Made by a program: the position numbers and the translations under genes
Assembly (NCBI GenBank): GCA_030610025.1
Contig: JAUWSP010000010.1
Location: 1 to 16,922, forward strand
Source of the DNA: Acidobacteriota bacterium
Lineage (GTDB): Bacteria > Acidobacteriota > Thermoanaerobaculia > Multivoradales > JAHEKO01
DNA: 16,922 bases
Direction of reading: 5' to 3'
Part shown: positions 7,848 to 15,538 of the stretch, piece after piece
Layout: the number at the start of each line of letters is the position of its first letter
Position numbering within the stretch: position 1 is the stretch's first letter
The notes under the pieces: model-generated
The model's database searches: none
Told to the model about the DNA's origin: nothing
Seen by the model: the letters and a program-made list of their open reading frames with translations, nothing else

Positions 7848-7874
7848 GAGGTTCGTCCGGGTGGTCCGCAGGGG
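7848..7874 (+). repeat. 27-bp repeat, copy A
   Basis: First of three copies of a unit with consensus GAGGTYCGTYCGGGTGRTYC followed by GCAGGGG. Copy B is at 8044-8071 in the same orientation and copy C at 8180-8207 is inverted. Differences among the copies are mostly C/T transitions. Confidence 0.6.
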
Positions 7875-7955
7875 CTATCCTCCCTTCCGCTGCAAGAACC
7901 CCGTGGAGGTCCCCACGCCGAACTCTGGATGCGTATCCGGGAGCATGGGATCGAC

Positions 7956-8018
7956 CAAGGGGTCTCCTGAGTCTGCGGCCTCACCCGACCATGCCCCTCC
8001 GACTCAGGAGACCCCTTG
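7956..8018. repeat. Perfect 18-bp inverted repeat, 27-nt loop
   Basis: The left arm CAAGGGGTCTCCTGAGTC (7956-7973) is the exact reverse complement of the right arm at 8001-8018. A loop of 27 nt separates them. As RNA it would form a very stable hairpin on either strand. No U-tract follows, so it is not a classic intrinsic terminator. It could limit readthrough between the convergent genes, protect 3' ends, or be a relic of a mobile palindromic element. Confidence 0.85.
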
Positions 8019-8043
8019 TCCGATCTGTCACCGTCGGTTCCGA

Positions 8044-8071
8044 GAGGTTCGTTCGGGTGGTTCGACAGGGG
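8044..8071 (+). repeat. 27-bp repeat, copy B
   Basis: Direct copy of the unit at 7848-7874, differing by C-to-T changes and one extra base before CAGGGG. Similarity fades on both sides of the core, so the unit seems to be short rather than part of a large duplication. Confidence 0.6.
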
Positions 8072-8179
8072 GTGCCGAGTCGAGCGCAGCGCAAGGGCCT
8101 TCACAGAGCACAAGAGATCCCGCGCGATGACGAGACAAGGGGGCGGCCCGCCCGTCGAAGTCTGAGTAGCCGACACCGT

Positions 8180-8207
8180 CCCCCTGCGAATCACCCGGAC
8201 GGACCTC
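8180..8207 (-). repeat. 27-bp repeat, copy C (inverted)
   Basis: Read on the minus strand, this copy gives GAGGTCCGTCCGGGTGATTC then GCAGGGGG, closely matching copies A and B. It faces copy B across about 110 bp. Confidence 0.6.
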
Positions 8208-8237
8208 CACACGACATGCGGCTCAGATTGACGCGCC

Positions 8238-8263
8238 AACGGCCGGAAGGGTCGCCGGCCATT
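8238..8263 (-). terminator. Possible terminator hairpin of the SLC13 permease gene
   Basis: On the minus strand, 27 nt after the permease stop, AAT-GGCCGG pairs with CCGGCC-GTT around an 8-nt loop (nine pairs including one G-U). No clear U-tract follows, so termination is only a suggestion. Confidence 0.3.
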
Positions 8264-8289
8264 TCAACCCACAGGGTGGGGTGTGGGCA

Positions 8290-10080
8290 TCAGGGGTGGA
8301 AGGGCCAGAAGACAGGAATCAGGACCGAGGCCAGAATCCAGAAGATCAGGGTCAGCGGCGCACCGGCCCTGAGATAGTCGTTGAATCGATAGTTCCCTGG
8401 GCTGAAGACCATGGCGTTGGTCTGGTAGCCCATGGGGGTCATGAAGCTGGCCGAGGCAGCGTAGGCGACGGCCATGAGGAACGGCTTCACGTCTACCTGC
8501 AGGGCTGCGGCTGCGCTGAAGGCGATCGGCACCATGAGCACGGCTGTGGCGTTGTTCGAGAAGACCGAGGTCAGCAGCGATGTCGCCAGGTAGAGCACCG
8601 ACAACATGACGAATGCACCGTAGGTCTCGCCAATCCAACCCAGCCCGTCTCCGATCATCGTCGCCAGGCCGGTGTTCTCCATGGCGATTCCCAGGGGCAA
8701 AATGGCCGCGAGCAGGAAGATCACGGTCCAATCAATGGATCGATAGGCCTGCTGAATCGTGATGCGGTGGGTGATCAGCAGAGTAACAGCGCCCAAAATG
8801 GCGGCCTTGAGAATCGGCATCAAGCCGGTGGCGGCGAGGAGCACTACAGCGACAATGGTGAGAATGTTGATCCACCATCGCGCCGCCAGCCGGATCTTCA
8901 GGTCTCGTTCTCCCAGGGGGACGAAATCGTCCATTTCATAGAGCGCCTCGACTCTGGAGCGGGGGCCGAAGATGAGCAGGGTATCCCAGGGGACCAGCGG
9001 AATTCGCGCCAGCTTGTCCCGTATCAGCTCACCCGTACGCCGCAACGCCAGAACGAAGCAGCCGAAGCGGCGGCGGAAGTCGATCTCCTTCAAGGTCGAG
9101 CCGACCAGCTGTGAAGAGGGGTCGAGCTGGACCTCGGCGAGGATCGTGTGCTCATCGCTGAGATCGGTGTCGCTGAGCTTGATGTCGGTGAGCAACAGCA
9201 AGCCGAAGGTCTCCTTCAGCGTCAGAATGTTCTCCATCGGTCCGCGGACCAGAAGAATGTCATCGACTTGCAGCGGGGTGAGGCGCAAGTTGGTCGAGAT
9301 CTTCTCTTGCCCGCGGATGATCTCGATGACATTGATCTGGTACCTCTCGCTGATCTGCTCCCGGACCACCGTGCTGCCTTCGATCTTCGAGCCCGCTGGA
9401 ACCCTGAGCTCGGTGAGGTAGCCGCTGAGGTGGTACTTGCGAGTCAGGCTGGACAGCACGACCCTCGAGGGCAGGAGTCGCATGGGCCCCAGGATGTTGT
9501 AGACGGTCCCGACCACCACGAAGACGATGCCAAGGGCGAAGAACTCGAAGACCCCGAAATCCCCGCGGCCGCGCTCGGCTGACAGCGAGCTCACCAGCAG
9601 GTTCGTGGACGTTCCCAGGAGGGTACAGGTACCCCCGATGATGGCCATGTAGGAAAGTGGCAGAAGGATCTTCGACGGGCTGAATCGATAGTGCCGTGCC
9701 AGGTGAATGGCCACCGGCATGAAGACTCCGACCGCGGCGGTGTTGTTGATGAAGGCGGAGATGAAGCCAACCAGGAGTAGCAGCAGGACCGAGGCCCCGA
9801 TCGCCGACGAGCCACTGTGCTCGGCGATCCTGTAGCCCAACTTGGTTACCAGTCCGCTGTGTACGAGCCCCGCGCTGAGGATGAACATCATCATCACGGT
9901 GATGACCGCAGGATTCGAGAAGCCGGAGACAGCTTCCTCGGGACTCACCAGATTGAACAGCAACAGGAGGCCGAGACAGGTCAGGGCAATCACGTCCATG
10001 CTCATCCATTCGCGCACGAATGCGACGATGGTGAACAGAATGATCCCCAACAGCAGGATGAGTTCCAGATTGAGGCTCAT
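8290..10080 (-). CDS. SLC13/DASS-type permease with two RCK_C (TrkA-C) domains
   Basis: This 596-residue inner-membrane protein has the inverted-repeat plan of divalent anion:sodium symporters. The first membrane block (about 5-200) carries INNTA (111-115) and GTSTN (156-160). The second block (about 403-594) carries SNNAT (508-512) and QTN (553-555). These paired SNT-like motifs form the sodium and substrate sites in the family. Between the blocks lie two soluble RCK_C/TrkA-C-like domains at roughly 222-300 and 310-390, a common arrangement in bacterial SLC13 permeases and probably a regulatory ligand-binding part. The substrate could be sulfate, a dicarboxylate or another anion; the sequence does not decide. 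The ATG at 10080 puts the first helix at the N-terminus; the open frame extends further, but those residues are not membrane-like. It diverges from the lipoprotein gene. Confidence 0.9.
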   Translation of the reverse strand: MSLNLELILLLGIILFTIVAFVREWMSMDVIALTCLGLLLLFNLVSPEEAVSGFSNPAVITVMMMFILSAGLVHSGLVTKLGYRIAEHSGSSAIGASVLLLLLVGFISAFINNTAAVGVFMPVAIHLARHYRFSPSKILLPLSYMAIIGGTCTLLGTSTNLLVSSLSAERGRGDFGVFEFFALGIVFVVVGTVYNILGPMRLLPSRVVLSSLTRKYHLSGYLTELRVPAGSKIEGSTVVREQISERYQINVIEIIRGQEKISTNLRLTPLQVDDILLVRGPMENILTLKETFGLLLLTDIKLSDTDLSDEHTILAEVQLDPSSQLVGSTLKEIDFRRRFGCFVLALRRTGELIRDKLARIPLVPWDTLLIFGPRSRVEALYEMDDFVPLGERDLKIRLAARWWINILTIVAVVLLAATGLMPILKAAILGAVTLLITHRITIQQAYRSIDWTVIFLLAAILPLGIAMENTGLATMIGDGLGWIGETYGAFVMLSVLYLATSLLTSVFSNNATAVLMVPIAFSAAAALQVDVKPFLMAVAYAASASFMTPMGYQTNAMVFSPGNYRFNDYLRAGAPLTLIFWILASVLIPVFWPFHP

Positions 10081-10144
10081 GGCGGTATAGCTCTCTCCCA
10101 CGCACCCCGATCTTAGCAACGCGATCGGTTCCCGACGGTGCTGT

Positions 10145-10174
10145 TTGATAGCGAGGCCGGGGGACCCATACAAT
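10145..10174 (+). promoter_or_regulatory. Sigma70-like promoter of the lipoprotein gene
   Basis: TTGATA (10145-10150) and TACAAT (10169-10174) are separated by 18 bp, each one or two changes from consensus. Transcription would begin near 10181, just before an AGGAAGGA ribosome site (10183-10190) that lies 8 bp ahead of the ATG at 10199. This is the best promoter match I see in the window. Confidence 0.6.
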
Positions 10175-10198
10175 GGGCGCTCAGGAAGGACTCCAACC

Positions 10199-11089
10199 AT
10201 GATTGCGAAGACCCTGAAGATCGTATTTCTCTGTCTGGTGCCCATCCTTGCTCTGGTTGGGTGCGAATCGTCCGAGCCACCGGTTGCCGGCCTGCAGGTC
10301 GAGCCCGATCAACTGCGACTGCCCTTTCCCGGCGTCATCGATCTCGAGTTGAGTTGGGCGATGGAACTGCCATTGGACGGGCTGCAAGGCCGACCTCTCG
10401 TCTTCGTCCACCTCGTCGATGAGCAGGGTGATGTGCTCAGGACATTCGATCACGCCCTGGATTTCGAGTGGCAACCGGGGCAGCGTCAGCAGTACGTGAT
10501 CCGTCTCCACCAATCAGCCCTCGCCCCTCCGGTGGAGCCCGGCACCTACGGCCTGACCATGGGCCTGTATGACTCGGCTGACCAGAGGTGGCCGCTTCGG
10601 GTCGATGGAAAGCAAGTCGGTCGAAACGAGTATCGCGTTGCAGAGGTAGAGGTCGGAGGCGCCTCGCAGGAGTCTCCGATGTTCTTCTTCTCGCCGGCCT
10701 GGTTACCCCTCGAAAGTGGTCTGGATGCGCAAGTCGTGGCCCGCAGGTGGCTCGGCGACGCAGAGGGGACCATTCGGGTTACCGAGTGTCCCAAGAGCGG
10801 CAGGATCTGGATGCTGATCCGAATCCCGAGCGCCGAACCCGGGGCCTCTCGGGTAGCTCTCGATGACGAGGCCTCCGCTCCGGAGGTCCGAATCACCAGT
10901 ACCTGCGGTCTGGAAGAGATCTGCGTGTCCGGCCCGGGCTTTCACGAGATCGAGATCTCCCTCCTGGAGGCGGACAAGGAACTGTTGGAGGAATGCGAGC
11001 TGCGGCTCGAGCCCAATTTTCATCTGCTCGAGGACGATGCGCTGACCAAGCGGTCCATGGCGCTCGAGGTTCTCGCCTGGGCCGAATAG
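10199..11089 (+). CDS. Predicted lipoprotein with beta-sandwich-like domain
   Basis: The 296-residue product starts with MIAK, a hydrophobic helix, and a lipobox-like LVGC with Cys22 as the lipidation site, so it is probably anchored to a membrane after signal peptidase II. Residues about 45-125 (PLVFVHLVDEQGDVLRTFDH, then FEWQPGQ and PGTYGLTMGLYD) resemble the beta-sandwich segment often found beside glycan-handling or glycosyltransferase domains. No catalytic motif is apparent. The C-terminal half is acidic and Cys-containing and I do not recognise it. The ATG is fixed by the signal peptide and ribosome site. It lies convergent to the CARDB-like gene with 26 bp between stops. The domain resemblance is from memory, so function is left open. 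Confidence 0.8.
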   Translation: MIAKTLKIVFLCLVPILALVGCESSEPPVAGLQVEPDQLRLPFPGVIDLELSWAMELPLDGLQGRPLVFVHLVDEQGDVLRTFDHALDFEWQPGQRQQYVIRLHQSALAPPVEPGTYGLTMGLYDSADQRWPLRVDGKQVGRNEYRVAEVEVGGASQESPMFFFSPAWLPLESGLDAQVVARRWLGDAEGTIRVTECPKSGRIWMLIRIPSAEPGASRVALDDEASAPEVRITSTCGLEEICVSGPGFHEIEISLLEADKELLEECELRLEPNFHLLEDDALTKRSMALEVLAWAE

Positions 11090-11115
11090 AGCAGAACGTA
11101 TCGGTCTTGCTTTAC

Positions 11116-11640
11116 CTACTGGCTCATCGAGAGGGCCAGAGTCTTGGAAATCGGTAAGCCCTCCACCGAGCCGAGGGGCCGCCAGACCTCGACGCCGTCC
11201 TCCGTCTTGATCTCCATCCACTGAGCCGCCGCCAGGGTCACCTCGATGCCGAGCTTGCCATCCGAGGGCGGGGGCCTCGAGGTTTCTGTGCTCCAGAAGT
11301 TGTAGAGCGGAATCTCGACAGTTTCGCCCGCCGGCAACGGAAACATGAAGAGCTGGTTCTTGTAGACGGGTAGCTCCTGGTCGTTGATCTTGACCTTGAA
11401 ATCCAGTTGCGAGGCCGTTCGGTCTCCCCCGTTCGCGAGCTTGACCGTCAGCTTGCATAGAGTATCCGGGCCGGGAGTGGCAGGCTCGACAGTGATGGCC
11501 TCGACGGTGATGGAGGAGGGCTCCTGTGCGGTCGCAGGTCTGCCGAGCATCAGACTGCTGATGGCCAGCGTGGCGAACAGGAGGCTGATATCCAGGCTGC
11601 GGCGCGACAGGGTTCGAATCTTGCGAGTGGGCGACATCAT
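11116..11640 (-). CDS. Secreted CARDB-like (Ig-fold adhesion/binding) protein
   Basis: The 174-residue protein has a signal peptide: basic MMSPTRKIRTLSRR, a hydrophobic core, and RPATA before Q39, giving probable signal peptidase I cleavage. The remainder (about 42-140) has the pattern of a CARDB/APHP-type beta-sandwich: PGPDTLCKLTVKLANGGDRT, then LPAGETVEIPLYNF. Such domains mediate binding at the cell surface or in the periplasm rather than catalysis. The start has two adjacent ATG codons (11640 and 11637) that cannot be separated by a ribosome site. It is convergent with the lipoprotein and divergent from the alpha/beta hydrolase at 11796. No specific function can be given. Confidence 0.78.
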   Translation of the reverse strand: MMSPTRKIRTLSRRSLDISLLFATLAISSLMLGRPATAQEPSSITVEAITVEPATPGPDTLCKLTVKLANGGDRTASQLDFKVKINDQELPVYKNQLFMFPLPAGETVEIPLYNFWSTETSRPPPSDGKLGIEVTLAAAQWMEIKTEDGVEVWRPLGSVEGLPISKTLALSMSQ

Positions 11641-11795
11641 GATTTGGCGATCTTATCGAAGTCGAGTGTGGGAATCTCGGTGCCAGATACATCCCCAGCC
11701 CTCTGTGGTCGAGGTAGCCCAAAGTGCGCCCGTCGAGGCGAGGCCGGAATAGAAGCATGGAGAGCGCGGGTTGATTGGAGTGGAGCCTGAGTCCC

Positions 11796-12677
11796 ATGAC
11801 CATCGAGAACGATCGAGTCGAGCGACCGGGGAGGATGGTGAGGGTGGCTCTCTCGGCTGTGGCATTGAGCGCCGGAGTAGCCGCCGCTCGATACTGGCTC
11901 GATCGAGTGCAGCACTCCAGGCTCTTCAAGCCAGATCACTTTCCGAATGGCATCTGGAACCCTGGGGCGTTCGGTTTGCCGGCACAGGATCTTTGGTTCT
12001 CGACCGAAGACGGTATGCGGCTACACGGCTGGTGGGTACCCCATCCGAGGGCCCGAGGCACCGTTCTCTATTGTCATGGCAGCACCGGGAGTATTGCGCA
12101 TCGAATCGGAATCTTCCGCGAGCTTTGGGGTCTGGAGGTCGACTTCTTCGCCTTCGACTACCGGGGCTATGGGCGAAGCACGGGGCAGCCCACGGAGGAG
12201 GGGCTCTATCTGGATGTGCGCGCGGCCCATGACCACCTGACGCGAGACCTCGGATGCCGAGCCGAGGAGATCCTGCTCCTGGGTCACTCGTTGGGTGGCG
12301 CGGTCGCGATCGACTGCGCCCTGGACCGGAAAGTGGCGGGGCTCGTCGCCCAGTCCACCTTCACCCACATCCGAGATGCGGCGCGAGCGCTTTTTCCAAC
12401 TCTGCCGATTCACCTGGCGGCCCGTCGCCAGTTTCGAAGCATCGACAAGGTTGCCGAGCTCGAGATCCCGAAATTGTTCATTCATGGCGAGTCCGACGAG
12501 ACCGTGCCCCTGGAGTTGGGAAAGAGGCTCTTCGAATCGGCCAGTGAGCCGAAGGACTTCTATCTGGTTCGCCGTGGCGGACACAACGACTTGCATCTCT
12601 ATGGCGGCCGGAGATATCTGCGCCGCCTCTCCCGTTTCCGAGACCGCTGCTTGAGTCAACAGGGTCCTGGGTACTGA
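11796..12677 (+). CDS. Membrane-anchored alpha/beta hydrolase (BEM46/ABHD17-like)
   Basis: This 293-residue hydrolase has one N-terminal hydrophobic helix (about 14-31), then an alpha/beta hydrolase domain, so it is probably tethered to the inner membrane. The triad is complete: Ser165 in GHSLGG (163-168), Asp234 in HGESDETVP, and His263 in GGHNDL. An oxyanion-type YCHGSTGS lies at 92-99, and FDYRGYGRSTG at 120-130 is the family's hallmark. Related COG1073 proteins include esterases and depalmitoylases, but the substrate here is unknown. I chose the ATG at 11796, preceded by TGGAGC about 10 bp upstream, over an upstream TTG at 11775. It is intact, unlike the triad-deficient hydrolase at the left end. 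Confidence 0.9.
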   Translation: MTIENDRVERPGRMVRVALSAVALSAGVAAARYWLDRVQHSRLFKPDHFPNGIWNPGAFGLPAQDLWFSTEDGMRLHGWWVPHPRARGTVLYCHGSTGSIAHRIGIFRELWGLEVDFFAFDYRGYGRSTGQPTEEGLYLDVRAAHDHLTRDLGCRAEEILLLGHSLGGAVAIDCALDRKVAGLVAQSTFTHIRDAARALFPTLPIHLAARRQFRSIDKVAELEIPKLFIHGESDETVPLELGKRLFESASEPKDFYLVRRGGHNDLHLYGGRRYLRRLSRFRDRCLSQQGPGY

Positions 12678-12679
12678 AG

Positions 12680-12701
12680 CGGCCGCCGCCTCTGGCGGCC
12701 G
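12680..12701. terminator. GC-rich hairpin between convergent hydrolase genes
   Basis: CGGCCGCC (12680-12687) pairs perfectly with GGCGGCCG (12694-12701) around a 6-nt loop. It sits just past the stop of the alpha/beta hydrolase and beyond the end of the oppositely oriented serine hydrolase. No U-tract follows on either strand, so it is a possible bidirectional or Rho-assisted end only. Confidence 0.4.
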
Positions 12702-12765
12702 ATCTCTGAGGCAGTGAAGGCAGTGAGGGCCCAGCAGAACAGCGGTGCAAGGGCGGGTGTGTGGG

Positions 12766-13842
12766 TCAGCCGAGGGCGTCGTAGATCGCCGTCGTCAGGG
12801 CTCTCATGCGGCGCAGATGAGAGGCCTCGTCGGGGGTGCCGTTGAGGAGGATGACGACCGCGACCTGTCGCTCGGGATCGGCGAAGGCCGTCGAAGATCG
12901 GTAGCCGCTGTGACCGTAGGCGCGGGCCGAGGCCCTGGGCCAATGTCCGTAGCTCGACGTTCTTTCCTCCTCGGGCCCGTTGATTGCGAACCCGAGTCCC
13001 CAGTCGATGGTCTGCCGAAAGGTCTTGTCGAAGAGCCCGGACCGATGCCGGGCCGTCAAGGCTTCCACGGTCTGGGGCAGGAGAATCTGGACACCCTTCC
13101 AGGTGCCGCCCTTCAGGAGCATCTCGTAGAAGCGCCCCAGCTCACGAGCTGGTCCCCAGCCGTTGCCTCCGGGCGAGCAGCGAGTCACGCGCTTCTCCGA
13201 GCTCCAGTTGAGAGCGACCGGCTCGTCGGGCTGGGTGTCGAAGAGGGGTGCCAGGCGATCGCCATAGTGCGCGAACGTGTCAGCGCTCATTCCGATCCAC
13301 GAGTCCCGCATGCCGAGCGGCTCGAAGATCTCTCGACGAACGTACTGCTCGAAGGGCCTGCCGTCCGCCCTGCGAACGAGCTCACCGAGGATGAACCAAC
13401 TGGCGGTCAGGTGGTATCCGGCGGTCTTCCCGGGCACCCATCGGGGCTCCAGTCGCCCCCCACAGATCTTGGCGATGATCTCTTCCCAGGAGGCCCTGGG
13501 CCACCCTACATCGAGCATCCTGATGCCACCGGTATGCGTCAACAGATGCCGGATCGTGATGCTCTCCTTGCCCCGAGCTCCGAATTCCGGGATGTGATCC
13601 GCAATTCGATCATCCAGGGCCAGCAGACCACGCTCCCAGAGTTGGGCGATGGCGACAGCGGCTACCGGCTTGGAGGAGGACATCCAGAGCATGAGATGCT
13701 CGCTCGTCATCGGCTCTTCAGCCCGCGCTTGCCCAAAGGCCTGCTCGAAGACGAGCTCACCGTGCTGGGAGACGAATATCTGACCACCCAGGTGGTTTCC
13801 GGCCGAGATGCCGTCGTGGATCGCCCGGCTTGTGTGCCTCAC
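12766..13842 (-). CDS. Beta-lactamase-fold serine hydrolase (class C/esterase VIII type)
   Basis: The 358-residue protein belongs to the serine beta-lactamase-like/penicillin-binding superfamily, which includes class C beta-lactamases, D-aminopeptidases and family VIII esterases. The nucleophile motif SxxK is S55-S-S-K58. The second-site Tyr is Y143-H-L, where beta-lactamases have Y-x-N. A late GHSGYRS segment stands for the K/H-T-G element. HLLTHTGGI and FEPLGM are further family signatures. The missing Asn favours an esterase or peptidase over true antibiotic resistance. No signal peptide is visible. The start is uncertain: GTG 13842 is the first usual start, but the frame stays open upstream and reads PWLDRLV just before it, like normal family N-terminal sequence, so an atypical start is possible. 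Confidence 0.85.
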   Translation of the reverse strand: MRHTSRAIHDGISAGNHLGGQIFVSQHGELVFEQAFGQARAEEPMTSEHLMLWMSSSKPVAAVAIAQLWERGLLALDDRIADHIPEFGARGKESITIRHLLTHTGGIRMLDVGWPRASWEEIIAKICGGRLEPRWVPGKTAGYHLTASWFILGELVRRADGRPFEQYVRREIFEPLGMRDSWIGMSADTFAHYGDRLAPLFDTQPDEPVALNWSSEKRVTRCSPGGNGWGPARELGRFYEMLLKGGTWKGVQILLPQTVEALTARHRSGLFDKTFRQTIDWGLGFAINGPEEERTSSYGHWPRASARAYGHSGYRSSTAFADPERQVAVVILLNGTPDEASHLRRMRALTTAIYDALG

Positions 13843-13939
13843 GAGTCGATCCAGCCAGGGCTCTTCCAGATGCCGATTTTGTCGAAGGTGATCGTTCCGC
13901 TGTTCAACCGAGGTGATCTCCTGATAGATTCCCGCAATT

Positions 13940-14836
13940 ATGTTGAATTTTCAAAGGAAACTCGACTTTCTGAAGCTCGTTCTTGCCGGCTGCCTCGTCC
14001 TCTCGGTCGGTTTGATTCCGACCACTTCCTGGGCCCAGGTCGATCTCGAAGAGGGCGAGGAGTTGGGTTGGGCCAACTCCACCGATCTGAGCCTGGTCGT
14101 TACTGTAGGCAACTCCAGCACTGAGACTCTGGGCTTCAATAACCACCTGCAGCGACTTTGGAGCAACGCGCGCTACTCGTTACGAATCGAGGCGGTCCGG
14201 ACGAATACCGCCGACGACCCGTTCGCCGTCGAGATTCCGAACAGTGGTGGCGAATTCGACGTCGAGTACCCGGGAAAGGAGCTCGACGTCGAGCGGTACT
14301 TCATCGAGAATCGCTACGACCGCAACATCACGGAGCGGTTCTTCTGGAACGCCGGCGTCAGCTGGGAGCGCAACAAGAACGCCGGAATTCTGAATCGTTA
14401 TGTCGGCTTTGCGGGCGTCGGCAACCTTTGGTGGAGCCGCGAGGATCTCAAGTTCTCCACGACCTACGGACTCAGTTACACCGATCGAGAGGACGAGATC
14501 CCGGACCCGCTCACGGACGACACGTTCGTGGGTTTTCGGTTCGGTTGGGAGTATCTGAACCAGTGGGGCAAGGTCACGACCTATCGCAACACCTGGAATT
14601 ACACGAACAGCCTGGAAGACACCTCCGACTACTATTCGGACATGGTCAACTCGATCTCGGTTGCCATCAACAAGCGCCTGGCTCTCAAGGTGAGCCTGCA
14701 GTGGCTCTACAACAGCATTCCCAGCCTGGAAGAGGTCTCGTTGTTCGATCAGGATGGCGACGAGATCGGTACCGTGACGATCCGCAAGGAGCGGTTGGAC
14801 ACGATCTTCAGTACCTCGCTGGTCGTCAATTTCTAG
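13940..14836 (+). CDS. DUF481-family outer-membrane beta-barrel protein
   Basis: The 298-residue product has a signal peptide (basic start, hydrophobic core, cleavage near TSWA-Q, after residue 32). It continues as alternating aromatic/polar strands (LSLVVTVGNSSTETLGF, FFWNAGVSWERNKN, VGFRFGWEYL) and ends SLVVNF. The terminal Phe is the usual BAM recognition residue of outer-membrane barrels. The pattern and length agree with DUF481 proteins (YdiY-like, called salt-induced outer-membrane proteins). A diderm envelope is therefore implied. Its physiological role is unknown. A weak TTCAAC/TAGATT pair with 16-bp spacing lies upstream (13902-13929), and there is no strong ribosome site. It diverges from the serine hydrolase with 97 bp between starts. 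Confidence 0.88.
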   Translation: MLNFQRKLDFLKLVLAGCLVLSVGLIPTTSWAQVDLEEGEELGWANSTDLSLVVTVGNSSTETLGFNNHLQRLWSNARYSLRIEAVRTNTADDPFAVEIPNSGGEFDVEYPGKELDVERYFIENRYDRNITERFFWNAGVSWERNKNAGILNRYVGFAGVGNLWWSREDLKFSTTYGLSYTDREDEIPDPLTDDTFVGFRFGWEYLNQWGKVTTYRNTWNYTNSLEDTSDYYSDMVNSISVAINKRLALKVSLQWLYNSIPSLEEVSLFDQDGDEIGTVTIRKERLDTIFSTSLVVNF

Positions 14837-14856
14837 AATGGGTTTTCCAGGCTCCC

Positions 14857-14886
14857 AAAGAAAAAGGCCGCGCTCGACGCGCGGCC
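14857..14886 (-). terminator. Intrinsic terminator of the sortase-substrate unit
   Basis: On the minus strand GGCCGCGC and GCGCGGCC form a perfect 8-bp stem with a 5-nt loop (14866-14886), followed at once by TTTTTCTTT (14865-14857). This is a classic Rho-independent terminator, about 43 bp after the LPSTG protein's stop. It also lies just past the DUF481 gene and may stop transcription from that side less efficiently. Confidence 0.85.
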
Positions 14887-14929
14887 TGAACCGGCATGAT
14901 CTTGCCGGAGATGGTCCCACTGGGGAACC

Positions 14930-15454
14930 CTAGAACCTGCGGATCACCGTGAGAGTGAGGCCGACGGCCAAGAAGGCTACGGCGAGCACCAGAATCAACG
15001 GTAGTTGGCTGCCGGTCGAGGGCAGCGCCGCCGGAGCTGGTGCCGGAGCTGGAGCCGGACGAGCTGCCGGAGCCGGAGCCGGAGCTGGAGCTGGAGCCGG
15101 GGCTGGTGCGGCAGCTTCTACCTTCTCCACGTCCTCATAGGTGATGGTGACAGGGACTGCCACTGCGTTGTCCGCATAGGCGGTGACCATGTCGTCCTTC
15201 TTGAGGTCCTGGGGCTGGATCTCATTGCCGTACTTGTAGAAGGTGAGGTGCTTGACCTTGCTGAGATCGAACCTCTGGATTCCAAGGTGGGTGCCTTTCT
15301 TGACATCCACGATCAGGGTATTGCCGGAGCGATGCATCACTCGACCTTCACCGATCTCCACCTTGGTTCCTTCGTCCTGAGCCTGTGCCTGCGTGGCGAA
15401 TCCGAGGATCAGGGCGAAGCCAACGGCCAGCATCAGAATGTTCCTAGCTCTCAT
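14930..15454 (-). CDS. Secreted LPXTG-type sortase substrate with Ala-Pro spacer
   Basis: The 174-residue protein has all parts of a sortase substrate. A signal peptide (1-26, ending TQAQA-Q) leads a small beta-rich domain (about 32-110) whose GNTLIVDV and LKKDDMVTAY segments resemble small OB-like domains. A low-complexity Ala-Pro spacer follows (114-143), then LPSTG (144-148), a hydrophobic helix (151-171) and a final RRF. In the family, sortase cuts between Thr and Gly and links Thr to an acceptor. The sortase gene lies 84 bp upstream on the same strand. AAAGGAG (15462-15468) is 7 bp from the ATG, a strong ribosome site that suggests high expression. What the domain does, and what it is attached to in a diderm, are unknown. 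The sorting signal is directly visible; processing is inference. Confidence 0.88.
   Translation of the reverse strand: MRARNILMLAVGFALILGFATQAQAQDEGTKVEIGEGRVMHRSGNTLIVDVKKGTHLGIQRFDLSKVKHLTFYKYGNEIQPQDLKKDDMVTAYADNAVAVPVTITYEDVEKVEAAAPAPAPAPAPAPAPAARPAPAPAPAPAALPSTGSQLPLILVLAVAFLAVGLTLTVIRRF
15026..15115 (-). repeat. Hexamer-rich tandem repeat encoding the Ala-Pro spacer
   Basis: About 90 bp built mostly of GCTCCG/GCTCCA-like hexamers on the minus strand, each encoding Ala-Pro. Such tracts change length easily by slippage, so spacer length may differ between strains. It is coding, not a CRISPR array. Confidence 0.8.
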
Positions 15455-15538
15455 CCTTTGTCTCCTTTCGTTCCAGTTGCATCGAGAGATGGCCGCAACG
15501 CCCGGTGGCCTACGACCCTACATCTCTCCGCTTCTCCG

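Larger units (their letters stand above)
7800..8289. other. Noncoding, repeat-bearing interval between convergent genes
   Basis: About 490 bp between the ends of udk and the SLC13 permease. The only open frames are short, Pro/Arg-rich and without recognisable domains or ribosome sites. The interval holds an 18-bp perfect inverted repeat and three copies of a 27-bp repeat (listed separately), plus a GGGTCCTGG doublet just after udk (7799-7807 and 7821-7829). I see no tRNA or known RNA class. Confidence 0.6.

Noticed and set aside
7846..8130. A 94-residue frame in the repeat interval with a CPIC segment
   Set aside because: There is no ribosome site, the start lies inside a repeat copy, and composition is Pro/Arg/Ser-rich without a complete metal-binding motif.
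10703..11929. A 408-residue minus-strand open frame
   Set aside because: It runs antisense to the lipoprotein and across the CARDB-like gene in another frame, shows no domain or signal, and is typical of long spurious frames in GC-rich DNA.
12766..13842. Possible antibiotic-resistance beta-lactamase
   Set aside because: The Y-x-N motif is Y-H-L and no signal peptide is visible, so a general serine hydrolase is a safer call.
12745..14124. A 459-residue plus-strand open frame
   Set aside because: It is antisense to the beta-lactamase-fold gene, whose SxxK and other motifs are clear, and it overlaps the DUF481 start.
15026..15115. Regular repeats that might suggest a CRISPR array
   Set aside because: They are contiguous short units without spacers and encode the Ala-Pro stalk in frame.
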